A stretch of DNA of 64,000 nt from Phycisphaerae bacterium (GCA_012744475.1 JAAYBV010000055.1:122650-186649), one strand, 5' to 3'; counted from the stretch's first letter, positions 19,134 to 27,959 are shown. Notes: generated by a model from the sequence alone, not told the origin. Numbers and translations are program-made.

Positions 19134-20096
19134 TCAGACGGCCTCGATCGTAGAGGGAGGCTTGGAGGCGATGTTGTAGGTCACGCTGACCACCCCAGGG
19201 GTGTCGCGAAGGATCTGGTCGGCGAGATTCTGGAGGACATCGAACGACAACCGCGTCGGAGTGGCGGTCCGGGCGTCGACGCTGTCCCAGCAGCGCACTT
19301 CGATCTGACAGCCGAAATCGCGTTTCCCATCGCGCATTCCCGTCACGCGGTCCTCGTGCAGAATCGCCATGTACTGGAACGCGCCGGTGCCCTTGAGTAG
19401 TCGCTCCACGACGGCATTCGCGGCGCGCACCGTCGCAATGCGCTGCGGCGTCGCCTCGCCGATCACGCGCGCCGCCAGCGCCGGCCCGGGGAACGGGATG
19501 CGATCGAACAGCGCGCTCGGAAGCCCCAACGCCTTGCCCACCTTCCGAACGCCGTCCTTGCGAAGCTGAATCAACGGTTCGAGGATACGATAGCCGAAGG
19601 CCTCCTGCGGATCGATCCCGAGCTGTTCGAAGACGTTGTGCTGCCGCTTGATCCCCGCGACCGTTTCGTCGACGTCCGTCAGGATCGTGCCCTGCAACAG
19701 ACACTTGGCGCCGCTGGTCTTGACCAGCCGGCCGAAGACGTGGCGATAGAACGTCTGGGTGATCGCTTCGCGTTTTTCCTCCGGGTCCGTAAGCCCTTGG
19801 AGCGCCGAGAAGAACTCGTCCCGCGCGTCGACCACTTCCACCGGCACGCCCAGATCGTGGAAGAACTTGACGACCTGCTCGGGTTCTCCCTGCCGCATCA
19901 GGCCGTTCTCGACGAGGACGGTCCTCAGCCGGTCGCCAAGGGCCCGATGTCCAAGCATGGTGACCGCAGACGAATCGACGCCTCCCGACAGCGCGTTGAT
20001 CGCGGTGCCACTTCCGACGGCCTCTCGGATCTCCGCAACCTTGGTCGCGATGAACTGTTCGGTGTCAAGCTTCTGCGCGGGGATCTCCGTAATCAC
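19134..20096 (-). CDS. GMP synthase ATP-pyrophosphatase subunit-like protein (no glutaminase domain)
   Basis: 320 aa. It carries the ATP-PPase P-loop SGGVDSS (residues 37-43) and the GuaA C-terminal dimerisation domain (RIPFPGPALAARVIGE, DGKRDFGCQIEVRCWDSVDARTATP). Bacterial GuaA normally has an N-terminal glutamine amidotransferase domain of about 200 residues; that is absent here, as in the split archaeal enzyme (GuaAb). No separate amidotransferase gene is nearby. The C-terminus ends SKPPSTIEAV instead of the usual PP(A/G)TIEWE, a change at a substrate-proximal motif. Start is a GTG at 20096 behind AAGGAG; the frame upstream of it contains the promoter and is not coding. It either uses free ammonia or a distant glutaminase, or has diverged in substrate. 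Confidence 0.82.
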   Translation of the reverse strand: MITEIPAQKLDTEQFIATKVAEIREAVGSGTAINALSGGVDSSAVTMLGHRALGDRLRTVLVENGLMRQGEPEQVVKFFHDLGVPVEVVDARDEFFSALQGLTDPEEKREAITQTFYRHVFGRLVKTSGAKCLLQGTILTDVDETVAGIKRQHNVFEQLGIDPQEAFGYRILEPLIQLRKDGVRKVGKALGLPSALFDRIPFPGPALAARVIGEATPQRIATVRAANAVVERLLKGTGAFQYMAILHEDRVTGMRDGKRDFGCQIEVRCWDSVDARTATPTRLSFDVLQNLADQILRDTPGVVSVTYNIASKPPSTIEAV

Positions 20097-20166
20097 GGGC
20101 CAATCTCCTTCTCTTCTTATGGTTTCAGACGCAGGGTGTGCACCGCACACCTTCTACAAGGCTGAG

Positions 20167-20195
20167 ATTGTAGACCGTCGCCCCGACGCTGTCCA
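20167..20195 (-). promoter_or_regulatory. Sigma-70-type promoter for the GuaA-like/MATE genes
   Basis: On the minus strand TGGACA (20195-20190), a 17-bp spacer and TACAAT (20172-20167). The predicted leader then includes a small hairpin GGTGTGC-GGT-GCACACC before the ribosome site at about 20110. Confidence 0.6.
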
Positions 20196-20291
20196 CGAGG
20201 CAGAGAGAATCGGTCCCGGCGCGCCGGGATTGCACACCCTGCAAGGTCCCCCATGGACACCTCTCCCTGGGTTTCGGTCGATGCCACGAAC

Positions 20292-21662
20292 TCAGATCTC
20301 CGTCCATCGTCCGGGCACGGGCACAGGGTAGCGTCCCTGGTCATCCGCCTGGATTGGTGGAACGCTGTCATCCGTCAGAGAGTCGATATTCGGACAGAAT
20401 CGGAAGTCCGAGGCCATGGCCTGGTCCCAGGTGACGACCTTGCCACAGTGAGCCGCTGCCCGGCCCATGATGTCCGCGAGATTTGACAGAGCGGCCCTCC
20501 TGGCTTCGTTGTGCGGGCGGTCCTGACGAATGGCGTCCAGCAGCACGTCCCATTCGGCCTGCCAGGGGGTGACGGTCTCCCTGGGAGCGCGCCACGCAAT
20601 GTTGTCGTTGGCGCATCGCTGGTCCTTATAGGTGTGGACGGTGCCCTCGTGGACGTTGCCGGAGAACTGTGCGGCACACCGGGTCCCGTGGAGATAGGTG
20701 GCGAATTCGGTATGGCAGTCTGCCAGCCAGCGGACCACATCGTACGCCTTGCTCCCATCGGGGAACGTCCACTCGATCGTGAAGGCGTCCAGATTCTGGC
20801 CGCGATCGACGCTGTCGGCGGCCCGTCCGCTGATGCCGTGCGCGGACACCGGCCAGGCGTCCTTGAGCCAGCAGATCTCATCGATCTGATGGATGTTCAT
20901 CTCGGCAAACAGCCCGCCCGAGACCCAGAGGAAGTGGGTGAAGTTGCGGATTTGCCAGTGCAGATCCTTCACGTCTGCCGGTCGGGGGCCCAGGGGGCCG
21001 CACGGCTGCATCCGATAGGCGCGGATGAGTTGGATCTGGCCCAGTTGCCCGTCGCGAATGCGTTTGATCAATTCCTGGCGATTCCGCGAATGGCGGCACT
21101 GCAATCCGGCGGCGATCTTGAGGTTCTTTTTCTCGGCGGCCTGGCCCGCCTGGATCACCCTTCGCACCGCCGGCGGATCGGTCGCGAAGGATTTCTCCAT
21201 GAACACATGAATCCCCTTCTCGACCGCATACTCCAGTTGCTGGGGCCGAAAGCCGGCATAGCCGGTGAGCATCGCCACGTCGCCGGGACGAAGGTAGTCG
21301 ATGGCCTTCCGCCAGGCATCGAAACCGGCAAAGCGTCTCTCCGGCGGCACGTTGACCCGCGCGCCGTACTGCCCGCTCAGGACCTTGTGGGCATTGGTCA
21401 GGCGGTTTTCGAAGAAGTCCGCCATCGCGACCAGTTCGACCGGACCGTTCGGCGAGTCAAAAGCGTTGGCCGCCGCCCCACAGCCGCGGCCGCCGCAACC
21501 GATCAGGGCCAGTCGAATCGTGTTGTTCTCGGCCGCATACATCGCAGGGAGGGCAAAGCTCCCCAACGTGGATGCCGCAACCATCTTCCCGCTCCACGTC
21601 AAGACATCCCGACGCGAGGATTTCCGCTGCGTTGACTTCGAGGTGTGAGAGTCCTGTTTCAT
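20292..21662 (-). CDS. Tat-exported Gfo/Idh/MocA family oxidoreductase
   Basis: 456 aa. The N-terminus carries a twin-arginine type signal (KSSRRDVLTWSGK, then hydrophobic residues to AMYAAE). A Rossmann fold starts at IRLALIGCGGRGCGAA; EKSFATDP is the family's E-K-P-like motif with Pro replaced by Ser (EKS). The C-terminal alpha/beta domain contains the NIHQIDEICW segment. The family uses NAD(P)-type cofactors on sugars; exported members presumably carry the cofactor in folded form. It is a close paralogue of the protein at 33507 (shared VPPERRF-GFDA, DAIRQDRPHNEARRA and WDQAM-S-F-F). Start is supported by GGAG eight bases upstream. Substrate unknown. Confidence 0.88.
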   Translation of the reverse strand: MKQDSHTSKSTQRKSSRRDVLTWSGKMVAASTLGSFALPAMYAAENNTIRLALIGCGGRGCGAAANAFDSPNGPVELVAMADFFENRLTNAHKVLSGQYGARVNVPPERRFAGFDAWRKAIDYLRPGDVAMLTGYAGFRPQQLEYAVEKGIHVFMEKSFATDPPAVRRVIQAGQAAEKKNLKIAAGLQCRHSRNRQELIKRIRDGQLGQIQLIRAYRMQPCGPLGPRPADVKDLHWQIRNFTHFLWVSGGLFAEMNIHQIDEICWLKDAWPVSAHGISGRAADSVDRGQNLDAFTIEWTFPDGSKAYDVVRWLADCHTEFATYLHGTRCAAQFSGNVHEGTVHTYKDQRCANDNIAWRAPRETVTPWQAEWDVLLDAIRQDRPHNEARRAALSNLADIMGRAAAHCGKVVTWDQAMASDFRFCPNIDSLTDDSVPPIQADDQGRYPVPVPGRWTEI

Positions 21663-21810
21663 GGTGAGTTCTCCATTCTGTATGGCGCCGGGGCTCCTGA
21701 GTCTGACCGGAACCGTATGATCATCTTTTTCGAGAGCGGCTGCAAGCGATTATTCCGGCTCGATAGAGGATGCTCACCTTCGTCCGGCGTTGTCTCGGAC
21801 GACGCAGGGA

Positions 21811-21839
21811 TTGCCGTCAGGGACGGAAACTCGTATCCT
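21811..21839 (+). promoter_or_regulatory. Probable sigma-70-type promoter for the PEBP lipoprotein gene
   Basis: TTGCCG (21811-21816), 17-bp spacer, TATCCT (21834-21839), about 40 bp ahead of the start codon. The -10 is weaker than others in this window. Confidence 0.45.
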
Positions 21840-21881
21840 GTCCGCAGCGTAGCAAGTGTGCAGCGATTGGAAGGACCGGCT

Positions 21882-22445
21882 ATGTTGAGAATTCTTCTGC
21901 CCATGGCGCTACTGGCCGTCACGATCTGTGGCTGCAAGAGACAAGACAGACCCGCGGAGGTTCGAGAGGAAAGGAGCCAGCACATGACCATCTCCGTCAG
22001 CAGTTCCGCGTTCCAGGAAGGCGGCATGATCCCGGCGAAGTACACCTGCGACGGCGACGACCTGTCGCCGCCGCTCCAGTGGGCGGATGTGCCGGAGGGT
22101 GGCAGAAGCATCGCCCTGATCTGCGACGATCCGGACGCCCCGATGGGAACGTGGGTCCACTGGGTCATGTGGAACATTCCCCCGTCCGTGGGCGATCTGG
22201 CAGAAGGTGTACCTCCCAAGCCCGAACTGCCCGATGGTTCCCGTCAGGGCATTTCCGATTTCGGGCGGCCAGGGTACGGCGGGCCGTGCCCCCCGAGCGG
22301 CACACACCGGTACTACTTCACGATCTACGCCCTGGACGCCATGCTGGATCTGCCCGGCAGCACGAAGAAGGCGGATCTGGTCAGAGCCATGAAGGGACAC
22401 ATCCTCGCCGAGGGCCAGTTGATGGGCAGGTACCGCAGACAATAG
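21882..22445 (+). CDS. PEBP/YbhB-YbcL family lipoprotein
   Basis: 187 aa. The phosphatidylethanolamine-binding-protein (Raf-kinase-inhibitor-like) fold is clear from YTCDGDDLSPPLQW, DDPDAP and HWVMWNIPP, plus the GPCPPSGTHRYYFTIYALD segment. The N-terminus has a short hydrophobic signal ending ICGC, a probable lipobox with Cys18 as the lipidated residue, so the protein likely sits on a periplasmic membrane face. Start is the ATG at 21882 behind GGAAGGA; the longer open frame overlaps the divergent gene. The biological role of bacterial members is not settled; small-ligand binding is assumed. Confidence 0.9.
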   Translation: MLRILLPMALLAVTICGCKRQDRPAEVREERSQHMTISVSSSAFQEGGMIPAKYTCDGDDLSPPLQWADVPEGGRSIALICDDPDAPMGTWVHWVMWNIPPSVGDLAEGVPPKPELPDGSRQGISDFGRPGYGGPCPPSGTHRYYFTIYALDAMLDLPGSTKKADLVRAMKGHILAEGQLMGRYRRQ

Positions 22446-22485
22446 GAGATCCCCGGCTCGTCCCCGCATTCAATGTGGCGGCTTT

Positions 22486-22755
22486 TCACGGCCGGGCCGG
22501 CGAAGAGGAGCGCCCGCTCTGAATCATCTGCATGGCCAAGGCGTCGATCCGCCTGGCCAGGAGCAGTCGCTGTCTCATCGAACTGGCGCAGGAGATCAGA
22601 ACCACGCCGAGGCCGACCACAAACAACTGCGTTGCCCAGGTGTAGGCGTCGGTCCAGACAGGCAGGCGAACGACCCGGCTGGTCAGCGGCACAACGACTA
22701 ACGCCCCGCCAGAGACGTATTCGAGAATCCAGATTACCCTTCGGTCATTGAGCAT
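22486..22755 (-). CDS. Small two-helix membrane protein, unknown
   Basis: 89 aa from an ATG at 22755 with a strong CAGGAGG ribosome site. Two hydrophobic segments are visible (about residues 10-28, WILEYVSGGALVVVPL, and about 40-58, WATQLFVVGLGVVLISC), followed by a basic, amphipathic tail (RQRLLLARRIDALAMQMI). I do not recognise the family. It is convergent with the PEBP gene, ending 40 bp from it, and divergent from the ATP-grasp gene. Confidence 0.6.
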   Translation of the reverse strand: MLNDRRVIWILEYVSGGALVVVPLTSRVVRLPVWTDAYTWATQLFVVGLGVVLISCASSMRQRLLLARRIDALAMQMIQSGRSSSPARP

Positions 22756-22846
22756 ACTGGCCTCCTGTAGTCTAACCACCTACCAGTCTACCATCTGCCG
22801 GCTCAACCTCAAGCAAAGCAAAGAAACCGGTCGGCGGCCTGCGCTC

Positions 22847-22875
22847 TTGCGGGGAGGCGGCATCAGCCATACAAT
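22847..22875 (+). promoter_or_regulatory. Sigma-70-type promoter for the ATP-grasp gene
   Basis: TTGCGG (22847-22852), 17-bp spacer, TACAAT (22870-22875), about 80 bp before the start at 22959. Confidence 0.6.
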
Positions 22876-22958
22876 GACCGCGTCGAAGACGGTTCCACAC
22901 TGTGTCGCCCCACGGAGCAACAGTGTGCATCCAATTCCGTGGGCATGAGGACGATGCG

Positions 22959-24023
22959 ATGCCAAGTCGGTCGAAACGATCGCGCAAGCACCTCCACGTC
23001 GCACTGGTGTACAACGCCGCGGCGGGGATCGTACCCGACACGCCGGAGGATCGAGGCAGCACGGGCGACCTGCGACACATGATCCACGACATGGCCCGCG
23101 TGCTGAGGTCCCTGCACCATCGAGTCACTGTCCTTCCGTTGGCCCACGATCTTTTCGCGTTTCAACGAAGACTGCGCCGTCTGAACCCCGACGTTGTGTT
23201 CAATCAATACGACGATGTGGTTCACGGCGCCCTTTACGAAATGCGCTTTGCCGCCATGGTGCGGATGATGGGCTATCCTCTCACCGGCTCACCCGCCCTG
23301 GCCCTGGGGCTGAGCCGCTACAAGCACATGGCCGCCAGCCTTCTCCACGGATCAGGAATTCCGATCCCGCCCTACACGGTGCTGCTCGAAAAGGTCGCCG
23401 ACGTGAACGGCCGCAAATGGAAGTTCCCCCTCATCGTGCAGCCCAGCCAGGAACACGCGGGGATCGGCCTGGATCGGGATTCCGTCGTATACACGAAGAA
23501 GGCTCTCCGCCAGCAAGTCCGTCAGATCCTGCAAGCGTACAACCAGCCGGCGCTGGTCCAGCAGTTCCTGCCGGGGCGCGAGTTCAACGTGGGGATTGTC
23601 GGAGGCAAACGCCCGCGCGTGATGCCGTTGGCCGAGGTCGATTACGAAGAGCTGCCCCCGGAGATCCCACCGATCATGTCTTATGCCGCCAAGTGGATCG
23701 AGACTTCGGTGGAGTACAAGAAGACCACCATCATCTGTCCGGCCCACGTTGAGCCGGAGTTGGCCCACCAACTCAGGGACATCGCGATGCGCGCGTTTCG
23801 GGCGGTCGGCACCTGGGGTTACGGTCGAGTGGACATTCGACTCGATGAAGCCGGCCAGCCGAGAGTACTGGAGGTCAACTGCAACGCCTCGCTGGAGGAG
23901 GGCATCGGCCTGGCGCGCTCGGCCGAAAGGGCAGGCATCAGTTACCGGCAGTTGATCCAGATGGTCCTCGACGCGGCGCTGGAAGGGCCTCCGTATGACG
24001 TCAGCGTGCCCATGCAGCTTTAG
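22959..24023 (+). CDS. D-alanine--D-alanine ligase-like ATP-grasp protein
   Basis: 354 aa, cytoplasmic. The C-terminal ATP-grasp core follows D-Ala-D-Ala ligase: LTGSPALALGLSRYKHMA, the ATP-binding lysine in WKFPLIVQPSQEHAGIGL, QQFLPGREFNVGIVG, and the metal site VDIRLDEAGQPRVLEVNCNASLE. The N-terminal part differs from Ddl, so the ligated substrates may not be D-alanine; related ATP-grasp proteins in other genomes occur with a putative zinc metallopeptidase, exactly the gene found overlapping its 3' end here. Start is the ATG at 22959 (GAGGA upstream); an upstream in-frame ATG at 22902 is less likely. Confidence 0.85.
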   Translation: MPSRSKRSRKHLHVALVYNAAAGIVPDTPEDRGSTGDLRHMIHDMARVLRSLHHRVTVLPLAHDLFAFQRRLRRLNPDVVFNQYDDVVHGALYEMRFAAMVRMMGYPLTGSPALALGLSRYKHMAASLLHGSGIPIPPYTVLLEKVADVNGRKWKFPLIVQPSQEHAGIGLDRDSVVYTKKALRQQVRQILQAYNQPALVQQFLPGREFNVGIVGGKRPRVMPLAEVDYEELPPEIPPIMSYAAKWIETSVEYKKTTIICPAHVEPELAHQLRDIAMRAFRAVGTWGYGRVDIRLDEAGQPRVLEVNCNASLEEGIGLARSAERAGISYRQLIQMVLDAALEGPPYDVSVPMQL

Positions 24024-24790
24024 GCGGTCCTGCGGTACCGCCTGGCTCGTCGGCTGTAGTGCTCGGCCAGGGACATGGTCAGCCGTGAAACCGGGTTGAC
24101 GAGCCGTCCGCCCTTGCGCTTCGGTTGCCGATCGCCCACTTGCCGCATCAGGCGGTCCACATACATCAGCTTGTCCATGGCAGGCCAGCCACGATATCTG
24201 CGGCGCCAGCCGGAGCGAGGCGTCAGCCAGACGGCAAACGTCTCGGCGAAATCGTCATCCGGATGCTTCTGAGCATAGGTATATCCATGAGGCCAACTGC
24301 AAAGGTGGCGAACGAATCGCCGGCTCCACGGATTCGGACGAAAAGCCTCACGATAGGGTTTGGAGAAGGCCCCGAAGGTGTTCTTCCACTCTGGTTCTTC
24401 CCACAGCCGGAACGCATAGTTCATCGCATGGCCCGCCTCGTGTCGAAGCAGTTGCATGATCATCCGCTTGTCTTCCAGCTCCCCCGTCTGCTCGTGCTCA
24501 ATACGCCCAAGCAGCGTGCAGGCCAGGTAGAAGGGTATCCCAACGGCCGGCACCCTGTCCGGGCAGCCCCAGCTATCGGTCAGGTAGAAGGCCGGCACGT
24601 AATCGATGCCCTTGGCCGACAGTTCTTGCTTCAGTTGCGCTACGAATGGCTCGACGGGCGAGCCCTTGATCCGCAGCCCAAGGTCGCAGATGCGTCGGCC
24701 AAGAAGTCTTCGGCGAAATGCTTCCCAGTTGCCTGACCGAACCGATACCCCGTGCACGCCGCGTTGTTTGCGACACCCTTCCGCCACCAT
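24020..24790 (-). CDS. Putative zinc metallopeptidase (HEAGH type)
   Basis: 256 aa. The zinc site is HEAGH (about residues 117-121), with a downstream glutamate in DDDFAETFAVWLTP (about residue 183) as a probable third ligand, as in gluzincin-like proteins. No signal peptide is seen from the chosen start at 24790 (GGGGAAG upstream); the frame stays open to 24865. Its stop overlaps that of the ATP-grasp gene by 4 bp in convergent orientation. The pair recurs in other bacteria by my recollection, suggesting linked roles in making and cleaving an amide or peptide bond, but no substrate is known. Confidence 0.8.
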   Translation of the reverse strand: MVAEGCRKQRGVHGVSVRSGNWEAFRRRLLGRRICDLGLRIKGSPVEPFVAQLKQELSAKGIDYVPAFYLTDSWGCPDRVPAVGIPFYLACTLLGRIEHEQTGELEDKRMIMQLLRHEAGHAMNYAFRLWEEPEWKNTFGAFSKPYREAFRPNPWSRRFVRHLCSWPHGYTYAQKHPDDDFAETFAVWLTPRSGWRRRYRGWPAMDKLMYVDRLMRQVGDRQPKRKGGRLVNPVSRLTMSLAEHYSRRARRYRRTA

Positions 24791-24931
24791 TAGTGCTTCC
24801 CCATTTCTATCACAGACCCTGGGCAAAAGCCCAAGGATAAAAGACCAGTGTATACCTACAGACACAAACCGATTGGAGTCTTATATGGTACCGCGTCCAA
24901 CAGGGGAGTTTCAAGTAAATCTGAGGCCTGC

Positions 24932-24962
24932 ATGTAAGCTCTGTATTCACAGAGCTTTACAT
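24932..24962 (-). terminator. Hairpin terminator candidate after the nitroreductase-like gene
   Basis: Near-perfect 13-bp arms (ATGTAAGCTCTGT and ACAGAGCTTTACAT, one bulged T) with a 4-base loop, 40 bp beyond the stop at 25002. No T-run follows on the minus strand. Confidence 0.5.
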
Positions 24963-25001
24963 ATTCTGTCCACGTCAACTGGGCCGGACCTGTTGGGGTT
25001 G

Positions 25002-26414
25002 TTACGGCGCAGTTGCCGCCGGCATGGTCTCCAGCCAGTTGGTGGCCAACAGACGCAGGTCCGCCACGTCAATGAGGCCGTCGCGGTCGAAATCCGCACG
25101 CCCGTCATACCGGGGCTGCGATTTGGACGATCGCCAACTGCTCGACAGAATGACATAGTCGGCAAGATCAACCATGTGGTCGCGGTTGGCGTCGCCTTCC
25201 AAAGCCGGCGACACGGCGATCGGGCCTATGCAGACAATCGCCTGCGGGACGCGCGATGCGTCGATGCTCGTGGCCGCCTGGACGCTCCTCTGCTCCGCGG
25301 AACTGAGCCCAGTCCGGAAACGGCATCCCAACCCTATCGCACTGGCCTGCAACAGCATACTGCCGGCTACAAAACCGACCTCCAACTGGGCGTACGGCTG
25401 CCCCACATTAGAGGAATCGAGACACAGGACGACATAACATGGCGCTTTCGGCAGACCGCTGACAGCCGATTGCAGACGGGGCCTTGCGTCGGCAGGGTCC
25501 GGGTTCTCGCTCTCGCTGCCGGGCCGTCGTCGGGCGTCTCCGTCGGCAGGGCCTAACGGCTCCAGTCGATGGTCCCGGGTCCCCGGGTTCGTGCTCGGGT
25601 CCCTGTTCTGGTAGCGGTGCACACCGTCCTCGTTCACCAGGTAGATGCTCTGCGACAGGTAGTAATTCGCATAGGCGGAGGGAACCGTCAGACCCGCGCG
25701 GCCGTTGCTCGTCACGTGGGCCGTGCAACCGTACCCTGCCCACAGAATCTGGGAAACCTGATGCGAGGTCAGGTCAGTCTGCATGAGACTGTCGACGTAT
25801 TTCAGATCGGCCAGGACCCCTTCCAGGCTGTTGTCGCCAGTCATGGACGGGTCCGGCAGCCATCCCGGTTGTTCCGGGGCCACGGAGCAGCGTGCGGCCA
25901 GTTGCGTCGTCAGGTCGGTAACCGGCTGCACCCCGAAAATCAGCCTCGTCGTGGGGTATCCAATGCCCTTGGGACAGCATGCCACCGGTGATTCCGTGCT
26001 GCGTGCCAGAGACACCGAGGCGAGGATCGCCGGCATGAACATGACGCCCGCATCGAACTCCAGTTGGGCATCATAGATGATCGCAAAGCCGCCGTCCGAA
26101 ACAACTTCGTCCGAGTGCCAGCTCAGCGAGTGGTCGGTCGGGTCGTATCGATATGTTCCGCTCGGCGTCGCAACGAATATGTTCCGATAGGACCCGGTGA
26201 CCGGGGCTCGTCCGGCCGCCCACAGGATGTTGCTCATCTGCTGGACCCTGGCCGCCGCTCTGCTCAGGGTATGCTGTGAGTACCTGCTGTTCAGGCACGT
26301 CTCCACCGGGTTTTGCGTGACGATCGGCGCCGGAAGAGCCCCGGCAAGGATACCCTGAGCCTGACAGAGCATCGGCCAGACCGCCAACGCCAGAATTGCT
26401 GCTACGTCTCTCAT
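25002..26414 (-). CDS. Secreted duplicated SagB-type nitroreductase-like protein with dockerin-like C-terminus
   Basis: 470 aa with a signal peptide (AAILALAVWPMLCQAQG) from an ATG at 26414 behind GGAG; an earlier ATG at 26450 has poorly spaced upstream purines. Two tandem halves resemble each other: QMSNILWAAGRAP with a YRNIFVATPSGTYRYDP strand, then QVSQILWAGYG with YLSQSIYLVNEDGVHRYQ. These match SagB-like nitroreductase folds, which bind FMN, but I cannot confirm the flavin site. The last ~65 residues hold two calcium-loop repeats (GDANRDHMVDLADY and ADFDRDGLIDVADL), as in type I dockerins. The central stretch at about residues 290-325 is proline/arginine rich. Stand-alone gene. Confidence 0.7.
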   Translation of the reverse strand: MRDVAAILALAVWPMLCQAQGILAGALPAPIVTQNPVETCLNSRYSQHTLSRAAARVQQMSNILWAAGRAPVTGSYRNIFVATPSGTYRYDPTDHSLSWHSDEVVSDGGFAIIYDAQLEFDAGVMFMPAILASVSLARSTESPVACCPKGIGYPTTRLIFGVQPVTDLTTQLAARCSVAPEQPGWLPDPSMTGDNSLEGVLADLKYVDSLMQTDLTSHQVSQILWAGYGCTAHVTSNGRAGLTVPSAYANYYLSQSIYLVNEDGVHRYQNRDPSTNPGTRDHRLEPLGPADGDARRRPGSESENPDPADARPRLQSAVSGLPKAPCYVVLCLDSSNVGQPYAQLEVGFVAGSMLLQASAIGLGCRFRTGLSSAEQRSVQAATSIDASRVPQAIVCIGPIAVSPALEGDANRDHMVDLADYVILSSSWRSSKSQPRYDGRADFDRDGLIDVADLRLLATNWLETMPAATAP

Positions 26415-26571
26415 GTCCAGTCTCCGCACATGGGATGCTGTATGCGACATCTCCTCCGAAGAACGCTACTCCCGATCCCGTACAGTGTAGCACTCGCATT
26501 GCCTGCCGCGAAAGGAAAACCGGAGACATTGGAGACCTGGCATCGCCGCCCAAACCGGGACCAATTATCTG

Positions 26572-26601
26572 TTGCCGACGGATGGGGGGCAGACGTACAA
26601 T
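26572..26601 (+). promoter_or_regulatory. Sigma-70-type promoter for the oxidoreductase at 26646
   Basis: TTGCCG (26572-26577), 18-bp spacer, TACAAT (26596-26601), 44 bp before the start codon. Confidence 0.6.
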
Positions 26602-26645
26602 CAGGCATCGTGCCTGGCTGATTCACAATCTCCGGAGGTTGCACA

Positions 26646-27959
26646 ATGAAGCCAACGACATTTCATCCCACCCGACGCGGTTTCCTCAAGGCCATGCTGG
26701 CGACGAAAATCATGCCGGCCTTCGTGCCGGCTCGCCTGCTGAGGGCGGGCCAGGCCCCGTCGAGCAGGATCACGCTCGGCGTCATCGGCGTCGGAGCCCA
26801 AGGCCTGTATGACATGCGCAATTTCCTGGGCTATGACGACGTCCGCGTCACCGCCGTCTGCGATGTGAACCGGCGGAACATCGAGACGGCGCGAGGCGTC
26901 ATCGGCGAGGCGTATGGCAGCCGGGATGTGAAGGTCTTTTCCGACTTCCGCGAGATGAACGCAGACCGCTCCATCGACGCCGTGTTGATGGCCCTGCCGG
27001 TCCACTGGCACAGCATCGCCGCACAAGACACCATTCTCCAGGGCAAGCACATCTACCACGAGAAACCGATGGCCATGTCGTTCGAGGAGGCTCGTCGGGT
27101 GCGCGACGCGGTGCACAAGACGGGCGTCGTGTTCCAGTTCGGCACGCAGCAGCGGTCGGACCTGTACTTCCGCTGGGCGTGCGAGCTGGCTCTGAACGGA
27201 CGATTGGGCAAGGTCAAAGAGATTCAGGTTTCAGTCCCCGGCGGCAAGGAAGGTCCGCCGTTCCCCGAACAACCTGTGCCGGAATATGTGGACTGGGATC
27301 GCTGGGTCGGGCCGGCTCCGATGACGGCCTTTCACGAGGACAAGCTTCAGCGCGACAACCACGAGAACATCACGAACTTCTCGCTCGGCATGATTTCCTG
27401 CTGGGGCATTCACCATCTGGACATCGCCCAGTGGGGAAACAGCGCCGACCGGACCGGACCACGGTTCGTGGAAGGCGAAGGTGTCTTCCCGAAAGAAGGG
27501 GCCTTCGATGCGATTCTGCGGTGGAAGGTGCGTTTCGAGTACGCCGGAGCCGCGCCGATGACGTTCGTCCAGGACGGCACGGAGGGCTACGAGCATGGTA
27601 TCCGCTTCGTCGGCGAATCGGGCTGGGCCCACGTTACGCGCGGGGCGTTGAACCTCTACAACCCCGACGTCCTCCGCGACCCGCAGAACAAGTGCGGCAC
27701 GATGCCGATCCGGCTGGCGGCCAGCCCCGATCACATGCGTAACTTCGTGGACGCCATCCGTAACGGCACGCGGGCAATCTGCGACATCGACACCGCCGTG
27801 CGGTCTGACATACTCTGTCAGATCGCGCTGATCGCTGTCAAACGGGCCCGCCGGCTGGAGTGGGACCCGCAGGCCGAGCGGTTCGTCGATGACGACCAAG
27901 CCAACGCCATGCTGCGCAGCAGGGCCTTTCGCGGTGACTGGAGACTGAAAGAGGCCTGA
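26646..27959 (+). CDS. Tat-exported Gfo/Idh/MocA family oxidoreductase
   Basis: 437 aa. N-terminal twin-arginine signal (HPTRRGFLKAMLATK). The Rossmann motif is GVIGVGAQGLYDM and the catalytic-type motif HEKPMAMS retains the classic E-K-P. The C-terminal domain carries SCWGIHHLDIAQWGN, matching the bacterial-type Gfo/Idh/MocA C-terminal domain. The ribosome site CGGAGG lies seven bases upstream of the start. It differs clearly from the two EKS-type paralogues at 20292 and 33507. A pseudopilin gene follows after 63 bp. Likely role: NAD(P)-dependent sugar oxidation or hydride shuttling during glycan use, inferred from the family. Confidence 0.9.
   Translation: MKPTTFHPTRRGFLKAMLATKIMPAFVPARLLRAGQAPSSRITLGVIGVGAQGLYDMRNFLGYDDVRVTAVCDVNRRNIETARGVIGEAYGSRDVKVFSDFREMNADRSIDAVLMALPVHWHSIAAQDTILQGKHIYHEKPMAMSFEEARRVRDAVHKTGVVFQFGTQQRSDLYFRWACELALNGRLGKVKEIQVSVPGGKEGPPFPEQPVPEYVDWDRWVGPAPMTAFHEDKLQRDNHENITNFSLGMISCWGIHHLDIAQWGNSADRTGPRFVEGEGVFPKEGAFDAILRWKVRFEYAGAAPMTFVQDGTEGYEHGIRFVGESGWAHVTRGALNLYNPDVLRDPQNKCGTMPIRLAASPDHMRNFVDAIRNGTRAICDIDTAVRSDILCQIALIAVKRARRLEWDPQAERFVDDDQANAMLRSRAFRGDWRLKEA

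Noticed and set aside
20100..20165. Riboswitch in the GuaA-like leader
   Set aside because: Only a small GGTGTGC/GCACACC hairpin is present; no purine, PRPP or guanidine riboswitch core was recognised.
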